DNA of 64,000 bases from Galdieria partita (GCA_025991245.1 BQMJ01000019.1:20001-84000); one strand, 5' to 3'; shown: positions 30,844 to 41,893, numbered from the stretch's first letter. The notes: generated by a model not told the origin, from the letters alone. Program-made: numbers and translations.

Positions 30844-33598
30844 TTACCGACTGCCTTTCAAAGTTACTGTTCTATTGAATACAATTCTCGTAGGTATCGT
30901 AGAGTCCTTATCACAACAGAAAAATCCCAGTCTTTCAAACTGAAATATGTCTCCAGGATGAATGTTCTTAGCCGCATCGTACTCCAACAGTGCCTTTTCT
31001 TTTACAACCTCACTTTCAGAATTGATATCATTCAGCCATGCATCGCCCTTTATAAGACCGGGTTGTTCAGAGAGAAACAAATTGTTGTAGAGTCGAACTT
31101 CAACTGAAGTTGAAAACTTTGTCGACGCAACCCAATGAAGGACACCCTTTGGTTTTTGAGTTTTGTCAGGGTCATAAGATGCCACAATAAACTCGATTTT
31201 GGAAGGATCTTCAGCGCTCCACTTTATATCTTTGGCTTTAATAGGATACGCATAACGTAACAAAACAGTCTATGTTAAAGAAAAAAAATGTGAATACCCA
31301 ACTAGATATGATTGCCTAAGGATACAGAACTTACCTTTCCTGGCGCTAAACCAAAGAAATCTCTTTCATCCTGTAGACGAAAGTCGCTCTTCTCGATAAA
31401 AACTTCTTTCGTAAAGGGTGACGTATGATTTCCCTTCCTTTCATCCTTTGGATGGTTAGGTACTTGAAGCCACTCGACATGATCCTCTGGAAGGTTTTCA
31501 ATAATTATCTATCAAAGAAATGCAGTTGATATGTTTTCTTTTGAATAAGAAGATGCTTACTTTCAAAGGTTCCAAGACACACATCCTTCGAAGAACTTGA
31601 GGATCTAAGCACGTACGGCAGGCATTCTCCAATTTATGAAAACCAATCAAATTGTCACCACGAGTAACTCCTACCGAGGCACAAAATTTTCGAAGTGCTT
31701 CTGGTGGAAATCCTCTACGTCTTAGACCCATCAAGGTAGGCATTCGAGGATCATCCCAGCCTCTCACATATCCTTTATCTACCAAGAAAGTCAATTTTCT
31801 CTTTGAAACGACTGTATGTGTTACAACAAGTCGAGAAAATTCCCAAACAAATGGACGATACAGATCAAGCGCTGCCAATAACCAATAATAAGAGTCACGA
31901 CGTATCTCAAACTCAAGAGTACATAGAGAATGTGTTATCCACTCCAAAGAGTCGACAATACAATGAGCAAAGTCATAAGATGGATAAATACACCACTTAT
32001 CACCGCTATGAGGATGTCGCTTGTATCGAATACGATAAGCAATTGGATCTTGCATACATGGATTCGGATGTTGCATATCGATTTTCATTCTTAGAATGGC
32101 TGCTCCTTCTTCGAACTTTCCAAACTTCATATCTTCAAACAGTCTTAGAGACTCTTCTATAGGTCTATTTCTCCAAGGAGAGTCTTGTTTCTTCTCTCGG
32201 TATTGTGAAATTTCATCTGGTTTCAAATGACAAACGTATGCCTTATCTCGCTTGATGAGTTCAACAGCTAACTCGTATAGTTGGTCAAAGTAGTCAGAAG
32301 TAAAAGTTATCTTTGCCGGCTCATAACCTAACCATCTGACAGACTCTTCGATGCTCTTGATAAACTCTTCTCTTTCTGCTTCAGGATTCGTATCATCATA
32401 ACGAAGAATACAAATGCCATTTTCTTTTTGTGCGTAACCAAAATTCAAAAACATAGACTTGGCATGGCCAATATGTAAAAAGCCTTTTCATACGAATCAA
32501 TCCAAAATCACAAACTTTCAACAGTATCAATATACCATTTGGTTCCGGAGGAAAACGACAAATCACTTTCCCTCCAGTGGCTAAACGATGTCTCTCTAAA
32601 AGCTCAGGTGTGTTCCTTGCAGTTTCTAAATCTCTAGCTGACATTATGTTTGGAATACCCGCAAAAGGATCCCAATTCTCCTCTTCATCCTAGACAAATA
32701 AGATAGCAGATCAATATCAACGCGATGGACAAAGTTATCTGTATATCAACTTGCCTTGTAAGCTTCCTTTTTCTTCAATGTCTTCACTTCATTGGTTTCT
32801 CCTTGAGTCTATCAATATGTCTATCAGTCGTTTCTCAAAAACAATACAAATAGCTCTCTCACTTTTTCAGAAATGGACAGACTATTGAGCATATCTTGCA
32901 ACTGTCTCTCCACTTCGAAGCGGACCGACTTGGCATCTGCAAAACGTAAACTGGTCAACACTTGTTTCACGAGAATTCCAATATTGGTACGACTCCTAAA
33001 GAGTTAAAGTATATATGTAAAGAAGAATGTAACAAGATGCTATAACAAACCCTTTTGTCTCCACAAGACTGCGGTTTTCTTCTAGTACTATTTTTACCTT
33101 TTCACAAATGTCTTCCTTTGTAACAGTCACACCAACTCCAGCATGTTGTTCCAAAATAGATTCTTCGACCTTTTCTACATTCCATTAGATAGTTGACTTT
33201 ACCACAATTGTTTGCAAAAAGTCTTGCCTTCTCCAACGGAAACCAAAAACTCTATTGCGGCGTCTAACTGTGCTTTCGTAGTTATACGTTCTTCACCGAT
33301 CATCTGAAACAGTAAACTTCTGTTGGCCAAAGGAAGCTTAGGTTGAGTGACCGCATTGTATAATAAGAGACATTTGTTTTTGTTTCTTTCATTTTCTATT
33401 TACAAAAATAATGTTACTTGGTCACAGATGAAAAGATACTGGATTGAACACTTTACCATTGGTAACTAGAGAAGCACTTCGCAGGGCTTCCAAAGTAGAA
33501 AAATAGACCTTTTCGTTTCTTGCTGCAGTTTTTGCTAGCTTTTCTTCCATTCCAAAGGATAGAAGTTTGCCTAGTCGTTCTTCATAGGCTTCAGACAT
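30844..33598 (-). CDS. QARS1: Glutaminyl-tRNA synthetase
   Basis: The cytosolic class I synthetase for Gln. Nine exons (33598-33457, 33395-33228, 33174-33051, 32995-32863, 32808-32755, 32689-32536, 32483-31561, 31508-31335, 31269-30844) keep phase and give 765 residues. The N-terminal ~215 residues form the eukaryote-specific RNA-binding appendix. The catalytic domain has 'RFPPEPNG' followed by 'LHIGHAKS' (HIGH motif, rebuilt across intron 6), 'LRYDDTNPEAE', 'THSLCTLEFEIRRDSYYWL', the KMSKS-equivalent 'VVSKRKL', and 'GWDDPRMPTLMGLRRRG'. The C-terminal anticodon barrels follow. Introns 2 and 5 have GC donors (GCAAGA, GCAAGT), each being the only choice that keeps frame and family sequence. Confidence 0.95.
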
Positions 33599-33820
33599 TG
33601 GTATCAGAGAGTGAGAATCGACAATTCACTCTTTCTAATGATGCCAACAATATATTACATTTCAAGATAAAATGTCTTCACTAACACAAATAACTTTTTA
33701 TTTATACAACCACTCCAATATATTTGTTCATTTAGATGATAGTAAAAGTTGCTAAACCCGAAACATTGTTACTTCATTGATCTAGTCCAAGTTGGAGTTT
33801 CGGGGGGACGTCTAGAGAAA
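33599..33820. promoter_or_regulatory. Shared upstream region of GlnRS (-) and 2-oxoglutarate dehydrogenase E2 (+)
   Basis: 222 nt between two divergent start codons, AT-rich. It must contain both promoters. A short upstream ATG followed at once by a stop ('ATGATAG') lies near 33736 on the plus strand and could be a minimal upstream ORF if the transcript starts before it. No other element is recognisable. Confidence 0.5.
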
Positions 33821-35700
33821 ATGCAGAGTATTGGAAGGCTTCGTTATGCTATTCAGAAAGGTTTCGTTTTTGGTAAGGATTGTAAGTACGACGTTGGACT
33901 AGTCTGGATTGCGTCCAACAAGGGCTATTGCTGTACAGGTGATCTAAAAGTGAGAGGAGCAACTCAGCTTTCTTCACGGTTTTATCACTTGGCACCCTTG
34001 TCTGTGAGTTTTGCTTTACAACAGCCAACAGTGTTGTCAGGAAATCATTCCATTTCGTTCAATACTGGAGTATTTTTGCCTTCCTGGTATAGATTCTATT
34101 GTAACAGGTCCTTCTCAACAGAAGCTTCTCAAGAAAGCAAACAAGAAACGGTTTCTATTAAAGTTCCGCAAATGGGTGAGTCTATCAAAGAAGGTACATT
34201 AATCTCGTGGCAAAAGTCGGTTGGCGATAACGTGGAGATGGATGAAGTGATCGCCCAGATTGAAACGGACAAAGTCACAGTAGAAGTAAGAGCTCCAGAA
34301 AGTGGAACTATTTTGGAAGAGCTGGTAAAAAGTGGTGAGAATGTTGCTGTAGGAGCTGAAATTGCACGTTTGAAACCAGGACCTATCTCAGAAGTAGCTT
34401 CTGAAACTGAACCAACAGAAGCAAAGACAAACTCTCAAGTTGGACAGTCAAGTCCTGTTCCTATAAAAGTCCCAGAAATGGGAGAGTCGATAAAAGAAGG
34501 AACTCTCGTTTCTTGGAGTAAATCTGAAGGCGATTTTGTAGATATGGATGAAGTAATTGCACAAATAGAGACTGACAAAGTAACAGTTGAAATCAGAGCT
34601 CCTCAAAAGGGAATTTTACAAAGACGATTAGTCAAAGAAGGAGATAGCGTCAAAGTTGGAAGTGATATTGCCATGTTGCAACCTTCTTCGGCACCTGCTC
34701 AACAGCAAGCTTCGAAGGATACAAGTACTAGTGCAACTTCTCTCAGTAGTAGCGGAGTGAGTAGTCAGAAAGTAACATCGACTACTTTGAAACAGCAGCC
34801 AGAAAGGCAATCTGTGTCAACTTCTCCTTCTTCACCTCCCAAGCCACCTAAACAAGTTGCAGATATAGGTAAACAGAGTTTTGAAGACTCTCAAGAAGGT
34901 GTGAAAAGAATAACCATGACACGTATGAGACGTCGAATTGCGGAAAGGTTAAAGGAAGCTCAAAATACTGCTGCTATGCTTACTACTTTTAATGAAGTGG
35001 ACATGTCAGCGTTGATGGAGCTGAGGAATAGCTACAAAGAAGCCTTTGAAAAGAAACATGGCATTCGTCTTGGCTTCATGTCTGCATTTACTAAAGCAGC
35101 TACTTTGGCATTGATGGAACAACCTGAATTGAATGCTTATATTGACGGCAGTGATATTGTATATCATGATTATGTGGACATTTCTGTCGCTGTTTCGGCT
35201 CCTACAGGTCTTGTAGTTCCTGTGATACGAAACTGTCAAAAGTTGAGCTTTGCAGAAATTGAAAAAGCTATCCATACGATGGGAGAACAAGCTAGATTGG
35301 GCAAACTAACCGTTCAAGATATGCAAGTAAGTTTTCAGTTTATTTAGTACTTTTGCCAGCTCATCAGTTAAAAGGGCGGTACTTTTACTATTTCCAATGG
35401 TGGCGTTTTTGGTTCTCTATTGTCGACTCCAATCCTTAATATGCCACAAAGTGCTATATTGGGAATGCATGCCATTCAAAAGAGGCCCGTTGTGGTGAAT
35501 GATCAGGTACGTTGGCAATTTTTGGACCGTTTCAGTTAATTCTAAATCACTCTTGTTAGATCGTTATCAGGCCCATGATGTATCTTGCTCTTTCTTATGA
35601 CCATCGACTAGTGGATGGAAGGGAAGCAGTAACCTTTTTACGTAGAATCAAAAGTTTAGTAGAAGATCCTCGTAAAATGTTACTGGACATTGATATTTAA
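33821..35700 (+). CDS. DLST: Dihydrolipoyl succinyltransferase (E2 of 2-oxoglutarate dehydrogenase) with two lipoyl domains
   Basis: The core enzyme of the mitochondrial 2-oxoglutarate dehydrogenase complex (TCA cycle). Exons 33821-35326, 35375-35506 and 35560-35700 give 592 residues. An N-terminal ~100-residue targeting region ends near 'CNRSFSTEA'. Two complete lipoyl domains follow, with lipoylated lysines at 151 ('ETDKVTVEV') and 253 ('ETDKVTVEI'). A Ser/Gln/Pro-rich linker leads to the catalytic domain, with '[20 protein letters not shown]' and 'FNEVDMS' specific for E2o and the active-site 'DHRLVDGRE'. No peripheral subunit-binding domain is visible, as in animals and plants. E2o usually has one lipoyl domain, so two is unusual; E2p is excluded by the E2o-type catalytic motifs. 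Confidence 0.94.
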
Positions 35701-35724
35701 ACTTCGCATAACAGGTTTGTTGTG

Positions 35725-36537
35725 CTAAGGTTTCCAAAACTTGGAAATTACAATAAAGAGCCCTGCAAGTGCAAATATAGCTGCAACAATATAAAGAATG
35801 AGTTTGTTCGCAAGAGCACGTCTCGTCATGGAAGATAAAAGTCCCCGACTTCGAAGAAGTGCTGCGTCTATCTTTGACAAACCTTCTCTTGTATGCAAAA
35901 TGGTCTGTCTTTGTGCACTTAAATCTTCTAAAATTCCGCGAGTCACTTGTTCCGTTTCCTCCAAAGTTTTACGACTATTATGTAGCACTTCATTTCCTTT
36001 TTCCAGTTTTCCAGATACCGAAACAAACTTTTGACGTTGCTCTAACGAACCAGACTCCAGATCTTGCTCAACTTCTCTCAACAAATCGTTACGTTCCATG
36101 TTTTCCCGTTCTTCCGATAAAATAATCTTGGCATCTTTCCAATCCTAGAGATATGAAGATGAATATGAAGAAAAAAGAATATCAAGAATCCTACTTTTCG
36201 TAAACTCTCCAGTTGCTTCTTCAGATTAGAGACTCGCTGAATGTTGTCCCGTCTTTGAGGTTCCACTGTGTCGGAATAAGCTTCCAACTCCAGCGAATTC
36301 AAACTCTGTGAGGCTTGATCCAACAAACGCTCTGCACGTTTCAGCGATGTCTATAATAAGAATGACAAGTTGTGAGATTTTTGGTAAACAACCTTCTAGA
36401 TAAAGTCTTACTTTGCGTTCGTCCAACGAGGCTAGAGAAGAATATGCTTGATTAACTTCAACTCTTAACTCTGAAGTTAAACTCTCGACTTCCCTTTGAT
36501 AGTGCTGAAACATTCGGTTGCTACCGGCTGAATCCAT
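35725..36537 (-). CDS. VTI1: Vti1-type Qb-SNARE
   Basis: A Golgi/endosome fusion SNARE. Exons 36537-36412, 36350-36195 and 36144-35725 give 233 residues. The N-terminal three-helix (Habc) domain begins 'MFQHYQREVESLTSEL'. The SNARE helix covers about residues 140-200 ('LHNSRKTLEETEQVTRGIL', 'LHTREGLSKIDAALLRSRGL'), and a C-terminal membrane anchor ends close to the C-terminus ('LILYIVAAIFALAGLFIVIS'). The length matches yeast and plant Vti1 (217-230). Convergent with the E2 gene, 24 bp between stops. Confidence 0.93.
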
Positions 36538-36917
36538 CTTATATACAGTACTCGTTACAAACTAGAGACAAATTGGGTTAAATAATTTAATGTGCTTTTC
36601 AAGTGCTCGGCATCTTTACGAATGATGACAGAGTGTTACGACCGTTTGAATGTGTAGATGATATTTTCATTATGAGCACTCTTCAATATTCTAGCTTAAT
36701 AATACAATGATGTGTGCATAGTGCAAACTTGTAGCTCTTTGCCAAGAACATTTCCTACTCAAAGGACATGTAAAAAAGCGAAAAATGTTTGAGTTGGTAC
36801 CGTCCAATACGTTCAAAATTCATTTACTTAGTGACATCAATACGTTCCACTATTGGGCTCAAGTTGCAAAGAAAATGATACAAAACTGGGAAATTACAAA
36901 ATTGAAAAAAACACACT
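36538..36917. other. Intergenic region upstream of Vti1
   Basis: 380 nt between two minus-strand genes: promoter of Vti1 and 3' flank of the 'GNAAP' gene. AT-rich. The plus-strand ORF at 36785-37090 mostly overlaps the antisense of the real gene and is not believed. No element was recognised. Confidence 0.5.
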
Positions 36918-38438
36918 TCAAGAATTGTGCTCTTCCAATTCCATGTCAATGTATTCCATTCCTGGATCTTGCGTTTTATCCCACAGCTTATCCTGAGAGC
37001 CAGAAGAGACGGATGACGACGAAGGGTTGTCTGTACTTCGATTTTGGTGAGATGCTTGATAAGAGTTGCTCCGGTTGCATATTTGCATGAGTAATAAACC
37101 ATCCAAAGCATCGTTAAAAGCAGGTGACTCCGCAAGTTGCAAAGATGTAGATAGTTGGAACGAATTTCCATAGCTGTTATCTTCATTCGCAGCACCTTTG
37201 AGACTCAACTCAGCAGGCGCCGAAGCTGCCACTTCTCCTGGAGTACAAATGCGACTTTTTCCTCTTTTATGACGACCTCTACGTGCCGACGAAAGATATT
37301 CCTCCGACTTGGGAATCCAACCTGGATGCAACGCCATCCAAGATTCCAAGTTCCTAGCACAAGGTGCCGCATTTCCTGAAATGGTGCGTCCTGTCTTGGG
37401 ATCCCAAACAGTTACTCTAGGCTCCCGATGCGTAGTACCAGTAAAACTTGATGGTGATATAAATAGTGAGGGCATCTGAAAGAAATTCTCATTGCTCGGA
37501 TACATGTCTTCTGCTTTGGGACTGGTACTCAACGAAGAGGTCGGGGGGCTCATATGAATAGCTTCGGATGATGAATTTCGTTTATAGAGACCGCTTTCTA
37601 AAAGTTTTACGGTGTTTTCTAAAACTTCCTTCATATAAGCTTCATCGTCGTTGCCTCTTGGGTTTCTTCCTGATCGGCTTGTTTTGTAGAAAACATAACC
37701 CGTTATGTTTTTCCATTTATCAACGTTTTCTAGACACGAGCGGTCGCGCAAAAACATAAATTCTTCAACGAGATAAACAAGTGCTTCCTGTAACTTTGTG
37801 GTTTCCTCTGAAGACCAGTCTATGGCCTTCTTGGTTTGTAACGAAGAAAACAAACTGTCCTGTTGCATCATAACTGAGGTTGAACCAGTGGCTCTTGTCT
37901 CTTCGTCGCCTACTTTTCCTTGGTTATCAACTTCCAAATTACTACTCACTATAGTCAAAACTTTTTCGGCACTAGCTATAAGAACGTGGGCAAGTTCACT
38001 GTTCGCAAGCAAATTGGAGAATGCAGCTTGAATTTGTTTCTGTCTACGAAGTAAAGACCTTCTTTTGGAAGACTTTAGCTCGTCTGCCTTTTCTTCCCAA
38101 CCAGGATGGGAATCCAACCATGTCTTCAAATTCTTTCTATAAGGAGCAGCGTTACCTGCAACAGTCTTACCAGTTAACGGCTCCCAAACAGTTACGTGTT
38201 CATCCTCAGGAGGCGTAAAAAACAAAGAAGATAAAGGTAAAAAGTGACTATTATGAGCCGCGGAAGAATACGGTTCTGTTTCTGTTCTCTCTGGTGTACC
38301 GAACTGTGTTGGCAACGAGGAAGCTTCCACTTTTCCATAGCGGGTCTTTGACGAAGGAATGGGTATGGCTTGGGAAGGTGTTGCCGGACGTTTTAAACTC
38401 CAGCCATTTTTCTCGGTATTCTTTACAGGACCTTCCAT
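36918..38438 (-). CDS. Uncharacterised protein with two WxPxTGxTxxGNAAP motifs, probably nuclear
   Basis: A single exon of 506 residues. Two copies of a ~38-residue motif stand out. The first is near residue 82 ('VTVWEPLTGKTVAGNAAP', then YRKNLKTWLDSHPGW). The second is near residue 345 ('VTVWDPKTGRTISGNAAP', then ARNLESWMALHPGW). Each is preceded by a similar lead ('LPLSSLFFTPPEDEH' and 'MPSLFISPSSF') and followed by a basic stretch ('SSKRRSLLRRQKQ', 'SSARRGRHKRGKSR'). So the protein has an internal duplication of lead, core motif and basic tail. The stretch between the copies is partly helical and acidic. Low-complexity Ser/Pro linkers and basic clusters suggest a nuclear or chromatin role; this is inference. 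I know of similar 'TGK..SGNAAP..NL..YL..HP' modules in algal and plant proteins but cannot name the function. Confidence 0.8.
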   Translation of the reverse strand: MEGPVKNTEKNGWSLKRPATPSQAIPIPSSKTRYGKVEASSLPTQFGTPERTETEPYSSAAHNSHFLPLSSLFFTPPEDEHVTVWEPLTGKTVAGNAAPYRKNLKTWLDSHPGWEEKADELKSSKRRSLLRRQKQIQAAFSNLLANSELAHVLIASAEKVLTIVSSNLEVDNQGKVGDEETRATGSTSVMMQQDSLFSSLQTKKAIDWSSEETTKLQEALVYLVEEFMFLRDRSCLENVDKWKNITGYVFYKTSRSGRNPRGNDDEAYMKEVLENTVKLLESGLYKRNSSSEAIHMSPPTSSLSTSPKAEDMYPSNENFFQMPSLFISPSSFTGTTHREPRVTVWDPKTGRTISGNAAPCARNLESWMALHPGWIPKSEEYLSSARRGRHKRGKSRICTPGEVAASAPAELSLKGAANEDNSYGNSFQLSTSLQLAESPAFNDALDGLLLMQICNRSNSYQASHQNRSTDNPSSSSVSSGSQDKLWDKTQDPGMEYIDMELEEHNS

Positions 38439-39122
38439 ACAGATAACCGTGGCTACTTTTGTTTACCAAACAAACTTTTCAAGATGACAAAATATGCACA
38501 CTTCACTGTGACCGCAAGAGATAAATTCCCATCCCAACTCTTATCTTTTCCACTTGCTTCTAGTCCTTATATAGTCATAGAAAACAACCCATCACAAGAC
38601 TCAATTAGACGATGAAGACCACGTATGAATCTCGTCAACTCGCAAGCACATCATCCAATTTTCAATCGACGTCGACGATGATCAAATACAGATAGTGTCT
38701 GCATAAATTCTCCCAAAACCTGTATGTGGTAGTTGTTCCTTTCGCAAAGTCGTCTATAGTCGATAATGAAGGCGTTCAAATACTTTTCCTGTTAACTTAG
38801 TCCTAGAATCTGTTGAAGGATTGCTGATTCTGAATCCTTCAAGTGTATGCATTTTTGATTCTAGAAATAGCTACTAAATATATTTTGAAAAATTTATATA
38901 TCTTTAATGTCATTATGATCTTGAGAAGCTGATGTTTCTGTTTGCTCTTTTGTGCATCAAAATTAGAAATGAAAAAGCTGGAACAAATATTTCTTCCCAA
39001 GGAGATATTATTTCCGAGTTCCATTATACTGTATGTGGCGGGCTGACATTTGAAATGTGTTGGTTTGCTGTCCAAATTTGTCGCCTTAACTTTCAAATGT
39101 CGTGATAACTTGAAATGAAATG
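38439..39122. other. Intergenic region between divergent genes
   Basis: 684 nt between the start of the 'GNAAP' gene (-) and the first exon of the SAP-like gene (+), so it should hold both promoters. A TATA-like 'CTTATATAG' lies near 38567-38575. The minus-strand ORF at 38839-39096 is Lys/Ile-rich, has no homology I recognise and looks like chance. An imperfect inverted repeat around 38810-38845 ('GATTCTGAATC', with 'TCCTTCAAG' nearby) could form a short stem. Confidence 0.5.
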
Positions 39123-39765
39123 ATGCATAGAAATACGATAGGAAAAGTAAGTCAGTTTACCTTATTTCTTAGCTGAATATAAAGGTAAAGGGTTCTAGAA
39201 TAATGTATACATTGCAACCCAAGGTGGACATAACTTTGACATTATTCGAACCGATAATAGACCTATTCTTGTGAGGCAACTGGAACAAGACCTTGAAAGC
39301 TTACAAGACCACTATCAACCAGACGTGAAGCATATTTCAGAAGAAAATTTAGAAAAAAACACAAACATAAAACCTCCATCGAGGGCTGCGTCGAGTCAGT
39401 TGTTCCTACAAGCTCAAAGTGCATTTCTAAACGACAGTAAGACACTCTGCAAAGATGAAACAGAAACAACGGATGCTCTTCGGATAGCTCTTTGGAATAC
39501 AACAAGACATGGAGTTTATCTACCAGACTCTATTCTTCATGATAGGAGGCAGCTCTATAGATTCTGCACAGACTTTTGTTATTTGTGGACTATGGATGAG
39601 TTGCGAGAATTCTGTAGTGCAGCGGGATTATTAGCATGCGGGACAAAGGTTGGCAAGAAAATTTAACTTTTGTGCAACTTACATGTGAAATTTGTTTAGA
39701 CAGAATTGTTACGTCGAACATATTTGGCTCTTCATCATGCCCAAAAGGAGTTTCTAGAAACCTAA
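39123..39765 (+). CDS. Small protein with SAP-like C-terminal helix pair
   Basis: Exons 39123-39146, 39199-39648 and 39700-39765 join in phase to 179 residues. The C-terminal part 'WTMDELREFCSAAGLLACGTKTELLRRTY' has the L-x-x-x-G-L-x-x-x-G-x-K-x-x-L-x-x-R pattern of SAP DNA-binding domains and is rebuilt exactly across intron 2 (donor GTTGGC). The preceding part ('ALRIALWNTTRHGVYLPDSI') and the N-terminal 'DIIRTDNRPILVRQLEQDL' are not recognised. A SAP domain would suggest chromatin or DNA contact. The first exon (only 8 codons) is the least certain part. Confidence 0.6.
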
Positions 39766-39891
39766 AATGGAATATTCCTGAAGGATATCACACTGTGTAA
39801 AATCGCAATAAAATATAGGATTTCAATAAAAGTAGAAAGAAAATTTACAAAATTAACCAGGAAATGAAAACAACTTTGAACAGCGACCATT

Positions 39892-40654
39892 TCACTTTTC
39901 TTGAGCTAAATGTCGAGGAACTACAAAAAGTCCTGTTGCTTCAGCGTGCACACTACCGTCTTTGTCATAAATACAGCCTTTTGCATATAGTTTTCTACCT
40001 TCTTGTTTCTCCAAAAACGCTTCAACTGTACGAACACTGTTGAGCGGTATAGGTTTGCGGTAATTTATATTCAAATTGGCTATGCAACTATCTTTAAAAA
40101 ACAGCTACAATAAAAGGTATATTGATAGACTTACCTGTCATGGCAAAAGAACCACTCAAAAAAACAGCACTACCAAGGCAATCGTCCAGTAGTGTAGCAA
40201 TAGCACCTCCATGGACATAGCCTGGTGGTCCTTGAACACGTTCCCCAGCACGTACAACATATGTAACCTTATTTTCTTCTCTTTTATGAAACATTCTGAC
40301 CGCGAACTCTTTGTTGGCTGCAATAAAATGCTGCTCTTCCTTGATGGGTAGCACTTTCGCCATGAATTTTACATCAAAAGGTTTGTTTCCGGCATCTTCT
40401 ATTTGCATACATACGGTATTGAATTCTTCTTCCAAATTATTTTGCACGTTATTACTATCTCTTTGACCGTCTTCATAAGAAAAAGTCATTGCAATACAAC
40501 TGCTAGTTTGTCTGTCACCCGTAAAAACCAACGAGTCAAAAATTCCCCCGATGGACTCATTTGCTTTGGAATCAGCTCTTTCATTGTTCTCGTGGACACC
40601 GCTGTTCTTGGTGATAGTTTCTTCTAAACTTGAATGGGTAAAGTTATGAGCCAC
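39892..40654 (-). CDS. Hotdog-fold thioesterase (4HBT/PaaI type)
   Basis: An acyl-CoA thioesterase-like protein. Exons 40654-40135 and 40079-39892 give 235 residues. The hotdog core begins after about 90 less conserved residues. Active-site region: 'GPPGYVHGGAIATLLDDCLG', in which His, two Gly and the Asp at the start of the central helix are conserved in THEM4/PaaI-like enzymes. 'NLNINYRKPIPL' and 'GCIYDKDGSVHAEATGLFVV' form the remaining strands. The N-terminal ~60 residues are polar and show no clear targeting signal. The natural acyl-CoA substrate cannot be read. Confidence 0.85.
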
Positions 40655-41065
40655 TTGTGTTGATACTGCCTTAATTTTATTTCTTCAAAAGTGTACAAGC
40701 GATAGAATATTTCCAGAGGAAACATGTCTTGGTACTTGTCTCTTTGCTGAAAAAAAGTCATTCATTATTATTATAATTGTAAGGAGAACCAGTTTCCCAT
40801 TGTTATCAAACATTTATCAACTTGGATGATACAGAGTTTGTACAGTTTCCCTAACAATTATAGAAATGTAATCCAGTCTGTAACAAGATAAATTCCATTT
40901 TATAAAGAAACCTGGAAAATAGATGGAGTAGAATCATTTTCAAGTTTCCAAATACTATAACTGTCTTTATCATGCATGTTCATTTTTCATTCATATACAA
41001 AAGCAACTTGTAGAAATGGCCAAGAGGAATTCGATATTTCTGAACAATAGGTCGTGATCGATGTT
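40655..41065. promoter_or_regulatory. Shared upstream region of thioesterase (-) and uL22m (+)
   Basis: 411 nt between divergent start codons, strongly AT-rich, with an 'ATTATTATTATAATT' run near 40763-40779. It should contain both promoters; no specific element is recognisable, and no RNA gene was found. Confidence 0.5.
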
Positions 41066-41871
41066 ATGGGACCTAACTGGACAATATGGGGGACTACACT
41101 AAGAAGCCTTACAGTATTTAAAGATAGATTAAGTCTTGCAAGAAACACGTCAAAGCTCAATGCATTGCAAAATATAAAATATTTGAGGACACTACACGTT
41201 GGTGCTGGACAGCTTGACAGTTCTTCAGTGAAAACTTCAGTGACTCCATACGACGTCACGAGAGAATCTTCGCAAGGAAGTTCCGTCGACACCAGTAAGT
41301 CTCAAGAGAATTCGCAAAAGATGACGCTGTTGCAGCGTGTAAATATTCCCATGTCTCATCGAAAGATGAATATTGTTGCGAGAATACTAAAAGATATGCC
41401 TTTGTCGCAAGCAGAAGCACAAGTTGCAGTTCTAAATAAGAAGGCTGCAAGGTATCTGTCACCTCTTTTGTTGAGAGCTAAAGAAAAAGCAGTTTTAGAA
41501 GATAAGAAAGATATTAATCGACTGAAAGTTGGTAGGTTTCCTGTTCTCTTTCTTTTTCTGTTTTTCATCGAGGTAATTCAGGAAGTGTGGTTGTCAATCA
41601 AGGTCCAGCACCTAAAAGAATAGTTCCTTGGCATGGAAAGGGAAGATTTGGCGTTCGAAAGACGTATAGTTGTCACGTAACGATTGGTTTATGCGAAATG
41701 TCGGATGCTGAACTGCCGAAGAAAAAAACTTGGGTGCCGAACCGTTTTCCTTTACAACCAGAGCCACGAAGGCCGTTACCTGAGTTACCAAAACCTTGGC
41801 TATTGAGAAGCTATATGGATCTGGGATCTGGAATATTATCGAAGAGACAACAAGACATAACTGGAAAGTAG
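41066..41871 (+). CDS. MRPL22: Mitochondrial large-subunit ribosomal protein uL22
   Basis: Lines the exit tunnel of the organellar ribosome. Exons 41066-41531 and 41582-41871 give 251 residues. The uL22 core covers about residues 90-195: 'MSHRKMNIVARILKDMPLSQ' (compare R.SP.K..LVA..IRG), 'AVLNKKAARYLSPLLLRAKE', then 'GSVVVNQGPAPKRIVPWHGK' and 'RFGVRKTYSCHVTIGL'. The ~90-residue N-terminal extension and the long C-terminal tail ('PLQPEPRRPLPELPKPWLL') are of the mitochondrial type. Red-algal plastids encode their own rpl22, which also favours a mitochondrial role. Convergent with Rpn12, 22 bp between stops. Confidence 0.88.
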
Positions 41872-41893
41872 CACAAACAGTTTATCTTGTATA

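Noticed and set aside
33736-35700. E2 gene as pyruvate dehydrogenase E2 because of two lipoyl domains
   Set aside because: The catalytic domain motifs are of the succinyltransferase type and no peripheral subunit-binding domain is seen.
38839-39096. 85-codon minus-strand ORF in the long intergenic region
   Set aside because: Lys/Ile/Phe-rich composition typical of AT-rich non-coding DNA; no domain, and no splice partner was seen.
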